Source of the DNA: Candidatus Nanohalarchaeota archaeon
GTDB lineage: Archaea > EX4484-52
Assembly (NCBI GenBank): GCA_003660905.1
Contig: QMVB01000028.1
Location: forward strand, 1-9,884
Direction of reading: 5' to 3'
DNA length: 9,884 nucleotides
In this document: positions 7,098 to 9,884 of the stretch, one piece after another
How the letters are laid out: each line of letters begins with the position of its first letter
Position numbering within the stretch: the first letter of the stretch is position 1
Program-made: the position numbers and the translations under genes
The notes under the pieces: generated by a model
What the model was told of the DNA's origin: nothing
The model's database searches: none
What the model saw: the letters and a program-made list of their open reading frames with translations, nothing else

Positions 7098-7670
7098 TCA
7101 TTTCTTTGCAGTTTTTCCTTTTTTCGCTTTTTCTTTTTTATCCTGTTCAATCCAGTCAATGCTTCCGAGACCTTTCTGGCGCATTGTCACTATAATTTTG
7201 TTTATTTCTTTTTTGTTTATGCTCAGCGCAATGATTCTGCATCTTACAACATCGCCGATTTTAAGCTTTTTTTGCGTGTTTTTAACAGTGATTATCTTTT
7301 CGCTCTTGTCACTGTCCAGGTATCCGTCAATCACTTGCGATATGTGGCACAGTGCATCTATAGGTCCAAAACGAATGAAAACGCCAAAATCAACAATATC
7401 TACAACAACACCATCCACAATCTCATAGAGTTTTGGAACAAAAACGAGTGCATCAAATTCTACATTATAATGAACTCTCGGATCATCTATTATTATATTG
7501 CCTCCTTCTATGTGATTTATATGGTTTATTGTAAGAATTACACCCATATCTGTCACAATCCTGTTTTCGTAGGTTTCCTGAAGCGTTTTTGTTATTCTTT
7601 CCTCTTTGCTAAGCAACAGATATTTTTGATTTACCCCTATGTGCTCATTGAATTTTATAATTTCAAACAT
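7098..7670 (-). CDS. rpo7: DNA-directed RNA polymerase subunit Rpo7 (RpoE', RPB7 homologue)
   Basis: A 190-residue homologue of eukaryotic RPB7. With Rpo4 it forms the stalk of archaeal RNA polymerase, which helps open-complex formation and binds emerging RNA. The N-terminal RPB7 domain spans roughly residues 1-80 (TYENRIVTDMGVILTI; VHYNVEFDALVFVPKLYEIV), and the S1-type OB fold follows (GVVVDIVDFGVFIRFGPIDALCHISQV, residues 87-113, given in two parts: GVVVDIVDFGVFIRFGP and IDALCHISQV), ending with the family's MRQKGLGSIDWIEQ (from residue 163) and a lysine-rich tail. In many archaea spt4 (rpoE2) lies directly downstream of this gene; here the downstream neighbour is convergent alaS instead. 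A TATA-like TTAATAAA (minus strand, 7692-7699) about 26 bases upstream suggests a leaderless transcript. Confidence 0.95.
   Translation of the reverse strand: MFEIIKFNEHIGVNQKYLLLSKEERITKTLQETYENRIVTDMGVILTINHINHIEGGNIIIDDPRVHYNVEFDALVFVPKLYEIVDGVVVDIVDFGVFIRFGPIDALCHISQVIDGYLDSDKSEKIITVKNTQKKLKIGDVVRCRIIALSINKKEINKIIVTMRQKGLGSIDWIEQDKKEKAKKGKTAKK
7112..7139 (+). terminator. T-run terminator for alaS inside the 3' end of rpo7
   Basis: On the plus strand, T5 (7112-7116), T6 (7119-7124), T5 (7128-7132) and T6 (7134-7139) follow one another 75-100 bases after the alaS stop. Clustered U-tracts of this kind terminate archaeal RNA polymerase without a hairpin. The same bases, read on the minus strand, encode the lysine-rich C-terminus of Rpo7 (KKEKAKKGKTAKK), so the tract may exist for the protein rather than for termination. 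Confidence 0.45.
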
Positions 7671-7761
7671 ATGTATAAAAAATAAATTAAGTTTATTAAT
7701 GTATCGAAAATAAATTGATTATTTGCAACAGTTTTTTAAGATTTTGTGATTCAAAAAATAT
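7671..7761. promoter_or_regulatory. Divergent promoter region of rpo7 and dnaJ
   Basis: This 91-base AT-rich spacer separates two divergent start codons. On the plus strand TTTTTTAAG (7732-7740) is centred 26 bases before the dnaJ ATG; on the minus strand TTAATAAA (7692-7699) is centred about 26 bases before the rpo7 ATG. Both would give leaderless mRNAs. A 9-base direct repeat, AAATAAATT, occurs at 7680-7688 and 7708-7716 but may be chance in such a sequence. No obvious heat-shock operator (for example a Phr-type palindrome) was recognised. Both boxes are weak matches. Confidence 0.35.
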
Positions 7762-8916
7762 ATGGGCAAAGATTATTACAGCATATTGGGTGTGGACAAA
7801 GATGCAAGTAAAAGTGAGATAAAAAAGGCATACAGGAACCTGGTAAAAAAGTACCATCCGGACCTGACAAAAGGAAATAAGGAAAATGAAGAGAAATTAA
7901 AGGAAATAAACGAAGCATATAGTGTTTTAGGAGACAAGAATAAAAAAGAGCAATACGACAGGTTTGGTTCAGAAGGGTTTAAATTTGACGGAACCGGCGG
8001 GCAGGGTGGTTTTGGCGGTTTTGAAGGAGTTCATGTTGACTATGAGGATGTCGGCGACGTTTTTGAAAATATTTTCAGCGGTTTTGGTGGCGGATTTTCT
8101 CCCTTCGGGAAAAGGCAAAGAAATGGTCCTGTAAGAGGAGAGGATTTAATCTACCAGATTGATTTGGAATTCAGGGAAGCTGTTTTTGGATGCAAAAAAA
8201 ATATTTATATTAATGTGAAAGAGAAATGCGCTTCATGCAATGGAACCGGAGCAAAAGATGGAATCATGCAGACCTGCTCTATGTGTAAAGGAAGCGGCAA
8301 GATAAGAGAAGAAAAGCGCACAATATTTGGAAGCTTTGCGAGCGTCAGGATGTGCCCTAAATGCAATGGAACTGGAAAAGAGAGAAAGGAAAAATGCAAC
8401 GTTTGCGGCGGGAAGGGCTTTGTTTCAAAGGAAAAAGAAATAACAATAACCGTTCCCGAGGGAGTAGACAATGGGTATAAAATCCGTCTTGGCGGCAGTG
8501 GAAATGCAGGAAAGCGAGGAGGACCGCCAGGAGATTTGTATATATTGATTTCTGTAAAAGAAGATGCTGTATTTGAGAGAAAAGAGAGCGATATTTACAA
8601 TACAGTTCACATTCCATTCACTGCGGCGGTTTTAGGAGGGAGTGCAAAAATAGCAACCCTTACAGGAACCACTGATTTAAAGATACCTTCCGGGACGCAG
8701 TCAGGCACAATCTTTCGGCTCGGGGGCAAAGGCATAAGAGACCCTCTAACAGGAAGGAAGGGAAACCAGATGGTAAAGATAATTGTGGATATTCCGACAA
8801 AGTTAAGTGAAGAGCAAAAAAAGCACATAATGGCGCTCTCTGAACTGGAATTGGGATACGACCATGTCGAGCATAACGAAACCTTTTTTGATAAAATAAA
8901 GGATAAATTTTTTTGA
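7762..8916 (+). CDS. dnaJ: Chaperone DnaJ (Hsp40, type I/A)
   Basis: A 384-residue co-chaperone that delivers unfolded clients to DnaK and stimulates its ATPase. All type I parts are present in order: the J domain with HPD at residues 32-34, a Gly/Phe-rich linker (about 75-125), four zinc-finger repeats CASCNGTG (156-163), CSMCKGSG (172-179), CPKCNGTG (198-205) and CNVCGGKG (212-219), and the two C-terminal substrate-binding domains (ITVPEGVDNGYKIRLGGSG; IPSGTQSGTIFRLGGKGI). Length is normal for the family. The ATG is preceded by a TATA-like box at the leaderless distance. No dnaK or grpE is adjacent, although these commonly neighbour dnaJ. In archaea the DnaK-DnaJ-GrpE set is generally regarded as acquired from bacteria. 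The coding region ends in a T7 run four bases before a tRNA gene. Confidence 0.97.
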   Translation: MGKDYYSILGVDKDASKSEIKKAYRNLVKKYHPDLTKGNKENEEKLKEINEAYSVLGDKNKKEQYDRFGSEGFKFDGTGGQGGFGGFEGVHVDYEDVGDVFENIFSGFGGGFSPFGKRQRNGPVRGEDLIYQIDLEFREAVFGCKKNIYINVKEKCASCNGTGAKDGIMQTCSMCKGSGKIREEKRTIFGSFASVRMCPKCNGTGKERKEKCNVCGGKGFVSKEKEITITVPEGVDNGYKIRLGGSGNAGKRGGPPGDLYILISVKEDAVFERKESDIYNTVHIPFTAAVLGGSAKIATLTGTTDLKIPSGTQSGTIFRLGGKGIRDPLTGRKGNQMVKIIVDIPTKLSEEQKKHIMALSELELGYDHVEHNETFFDKIKDKFF

Positions 8917-8920
8917 TTAT

Positions 8921-8991
8921 GCATTAGTGGTATAGCGGCAGAATTCAAGCTTCCCAAGCTTGCGACCCGGGTTCGATTCCCGGCTAATGCA
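8921..8991 (+). tRNA. tRNA-Gly (anticodon CCC)
   Basis: A 71-nucleotide tRNA including the discriminator A at 8991. The acceptor stem GCATTAG/CTAATGC pairs over all seven positions, the anticodon stem CAAGC/GCTTG over five, and the T stem CCGGG/CCCGG over five with the standard TTCGATT loop. The anticodon loop TTCCCAA gives CCC at 8953-8955, reading GGG glycine codons. The D stem is weak: GTAT against GAAT leaves one Watson-Crick pair, two G-U pairs and an A-A mismatch. No intron and no encoded CCA end are present. It begins four bases after the dnaJ stop, so it is either cotranscribed with dnaJ or driven by an AT-rich TATA-like stretch inside the dnaJ 3' end (about 8890-8899). Confidence 0.96.
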
Positions 8992-9008
8992 ATGGATTAC
9001 AATAAATA

Positions 9009-9070
9009 TTTTTGGAATTGATTTTTATTCTGCAAAATTATTTCTTGTAATTTTTCTGCACGTAATTTTT
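9009..9070 (+). terminator. Multiple T5 runs downstream of tRNA-Gly
   Basis: Four runs of five T on the plus strand (9009-9013, 9022-9026, 9051-9055, 9066-9070) follow the tRNA gene. Such spaced U-tracts are the usual archaeal termination signal and would end the tRNA or dnaJ-tRNA transcript before the convergent gene. The remainder of 8992-9131 holds a hairpin, described separately, and no gene that I can support. Confidence 0.45.
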
Positions 9071-9087
9071 GTAAGAATGCAGAAAAA
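9051..9087. repeat. Perfect 10-bp inverted repeat (hairpin) with 17-base loop
   Basis: TTTTTCTGCA at 9051-9060 is the exact reverse complement of TGCAGAAAAA at 9078-9087. The loop is CGTAATTTTTGTAAGAA. A 9-base direct repeat, GTAATTTTT, overlaps the structure at 9047-9055 and 9062-9070. Neither strand has a T-run after the second arm, so it is not a classical intrinsic terminator. It sits between the convergent tRNA-Gly and the membrane-protein gene and could be an RNA 3'-end structure for either. Confidence 0.5.
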
Positions 9088-9131
9088 GTTCGCAAACATA
9101 AGGAACAAAGAATATGCGAGAAAAAGTTACT

Positions 9132-9614
9132 TTAATAATTTTCCATTGCCCTGAGCATCATGCATTTCTGCGCAGCCTGCGTCCTTCCAAAAGGCGCAAG
9201 ATTATTGCAGATGTTTGTCTGAATCTCCAGAGTTGCCTCTTCATCCAGCAAAATATATGATTCGACAGTCCCGTAATTTTCGTAGCTTAAACTGAAAGCA
9301 TCTCCATCATATTCATACAGATACACAAAAGGAGCATACTCCTCTACATATTCATACACTTTATCTTTCGCAAATTGGCAATCTGCATTACAGTCAGCAG
9401 GAATTGCCATTCTTAAAAGGGACCCGCCGTGAGAAAACAGCATCTGCTTTTGCTGATCGTCCAAGCTCTCTTCCAAATGCGTATTCAAAGGCAGTTCTGT
9501 TTTTTTCACATTAGAAGAATACATTATTGCTGCTCCAATCATTGAGAAAATAAACAAAGCACCTATTAGATAAACCCCTGCCTTTACCATTCTTTCTTTA
9601 TTTTTCTTTCTCAT
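9132..9614 (-). CDS. Membrane-anchored protein of unknown function with CxxxC motif
   Basis: A 160-residue protein that I do not recognise as a named family. It has a basic N-terminus (MRKKNKERMVK), one hydrophobic segment at about residues 12-32 (AGVYLIGALFIFSMIGAAIMY) and a soluble domain that is probably outside the cytoplasm. Four cysteines all fall in that domain: C75 and C79 in ADCNADC, then C136 and C151. The order strand (LLRMAI), CxxxC, helix (QFAKDKVYEYVEEY), strand (FVYLYEY) loosely recalls a thioredoxin-like start, but there is no CxxC and I would not assign a redox role. The start is uncertain: the TATA-like region upstream is centred only about 20 bases from this ATG, which would suit initiation at Met9 (base 9590) better. 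It is flanked by a convergent tRNA and a divergent gene, so it is probably transcribed alone. Confidence 0.75.
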   Translation of the reverse strand: MRKKNKERMVKAGVYLIGALFIFSMIGAAIMYSSNVKKTELPLNTHLEESLDDQQKQMLFSHGGSLLRMAIPADCNADCQFAKDKVYEYVEEYAPFVYLYEYDGDAFSLSYENYGTVESYILLDEEATLEIQTNICNNLAPFGRTQAAQKCMMLRAMENY

Positions 9615-9662
9615 ATTTGAAGTGATTGTATATATTTAAATAGTTTCCTGTGAATTACATTT
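9615..9662. promoter_or_regulatory. Divergent promoter between the membrane-protein gene and the last gene
   Basis: This 48-base spacer contains a TATA-like stretch at 9629-9642 (TATATATTTAAATA) that is usable on both strands. On the plus strand TTTAAATA (9635-9642) is centred about 25 bases before the ATG at 9663, again predicting a leaderless transcript. On the minus strand the spacing to the ATG at 9614 is short, about 20 bases. No other AT-box or ribosome binding site is evident. Confidence 0.45.
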
Positions 9663-9884
9663 ATGATATCATTAGATTTATCCGGTCTTAATCTTCATTT
9701 CAAAAAGGAGGAAAAGACGCTGGTTTTAATAGATGAAAATAATCAAACAGAGTACGCTCCTGATATAAGAATGCTAAAAGACATGAAGGATTTGTTCTTC
9801 AATTCTCCAATTGAAAAAAACCCGGAAACTGTCCTTTATTACATGTTCAGGCAGGTAAACAAAAAAGAGGATAAGCAAGTGCTG
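9663..9884 (+). CDS. Probable cupin-type glucose-6-phosphate isomerase, N-terminal part (3' end outside window)
   Basis: An open frame of 74 codons runs to the window edge without a stop. The translation begins MISLDLSGLNLHF and contains the segments DIRMLKDMKDLFFNS and ETVLYYMFRQV. These resemble the N-terminal region of archaeal cupin-type phosphoglucose isomerases, in which a segment of the form R-x-L-x-x-M/L-K is followed by YYMYR before the metal-binding cupin core. That enzyme interconverts glucose 6-phosphate and fructose 6-phosphate in the cytosol. The diagnostic cupin metal motif (GEFYxTKGHxH type) would lie beyond the window, so the identity rests only on the N-terminal pattern. The start is supported by a TATA-like box about 25 bases upstream. 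Confidence 0.5.
   Translation, partial: MISLDLSGLNLHFKKEEKTLVLIDENNQTEYAPDIRMLKDMKDLFFNSPIEKNPETVLYYMFRQVNKKEDKQVL

Noticed and set aside
7159..7685. Plus-strand open frames opposite rpo7, some with hydrophobic stretches
   Set aside because: The minus strand encodes a full-length Rpo7 with conserved motifs; the hydrophobic look comes from antisense reading of A-rich codons.
8946..8962. Inverted repeat CAAGCTT...AAGCTTG as a possible regulatory palindrome
   Set aside because: It is the anticodon stem and loop of tRNA-Gly, flanking the CCC anticodon.
1..9884. CRISPR array, insertion sequence, integrase or toxin-antitoxin pair
   Set aside because: No regularly spaced repeats, transposase or integrase motifs, or small paired genes were found; the only defence-related gene is the partial hsdR.

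Overview
The window is a compact, AT-rich stretch of an archaeal chromosome. The archaeal assignment rests on several independent markers: an archaeal-type alanyl-tRNA synthetase with its N-terminal zinc-binding region, RNA polymerase subunit Rpo7 (RpoE'), a TreT-type trehalose synthase close to those of Thermococcales, the probable start of a cupin-type phosphoglucose isomerase, TATA-like boxes about 25-30 bases upstream of start codons, and no clear Shine-Dalgarno sequences. RadC, DnaJ and the type I restriction subunit are more typical of bacteria but also occur in archaea. The short intergenic spaces and an AlaRS without its C-terminal domain would fit a reduced (DPANN-like) genome, but the lineage cannot be proved from this window.

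Layout from left to right. Bases 2-1342 carry the C-terminal part of a type I restriction enzyme R subunit (hsdR); its start, and any hsdM/hsdS, lie outside the window to the left. It converges with a minus-strand pair, pyrC (dihydroorotase) then radC, separated by one base. A 64-base AT-rich spacer holding a near-perfect TATA palindrome separates pyrC from divergent treT. alaS follows treT on the plus strand with its own TATA-like box. It converges with rpo7, whose lysine-rich tail supplies a series of T-runs that can end alaS transcription. dnaJ diverges from rpo7 and is followed after four bases by a tRNA-Gly(CCC) gene. A short non-coding stretch with T-runs and a 10-bp hairpin comes next. 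Then a small minus-strand gene encodes a membrane-anchored protein with a CxxxC motif. The window ends in the first 74 codons of a divergent gene that is probably phosphoglucose isomerase.

Most genes are housekeeping: pyrimidine synthesis, compatible-solute or sugar synthesis, translation, transcription, protein folding and glycolysis/gluconeogenesis. They are transcribed as single genes or pairs in alternating directions, so little is shared by operon. I found no CRISPR array, insertion sequence, integrase or clear new multi-gene system. The points most worth checking are the AlaRS lacking a C-Ala domain, the symmetric bidirectional promoter, the overlap of a terminator with rpo7 coding sequence, the pyrC-radC pairing beside hsdR, and the unidentified CxxxC membrane protein.
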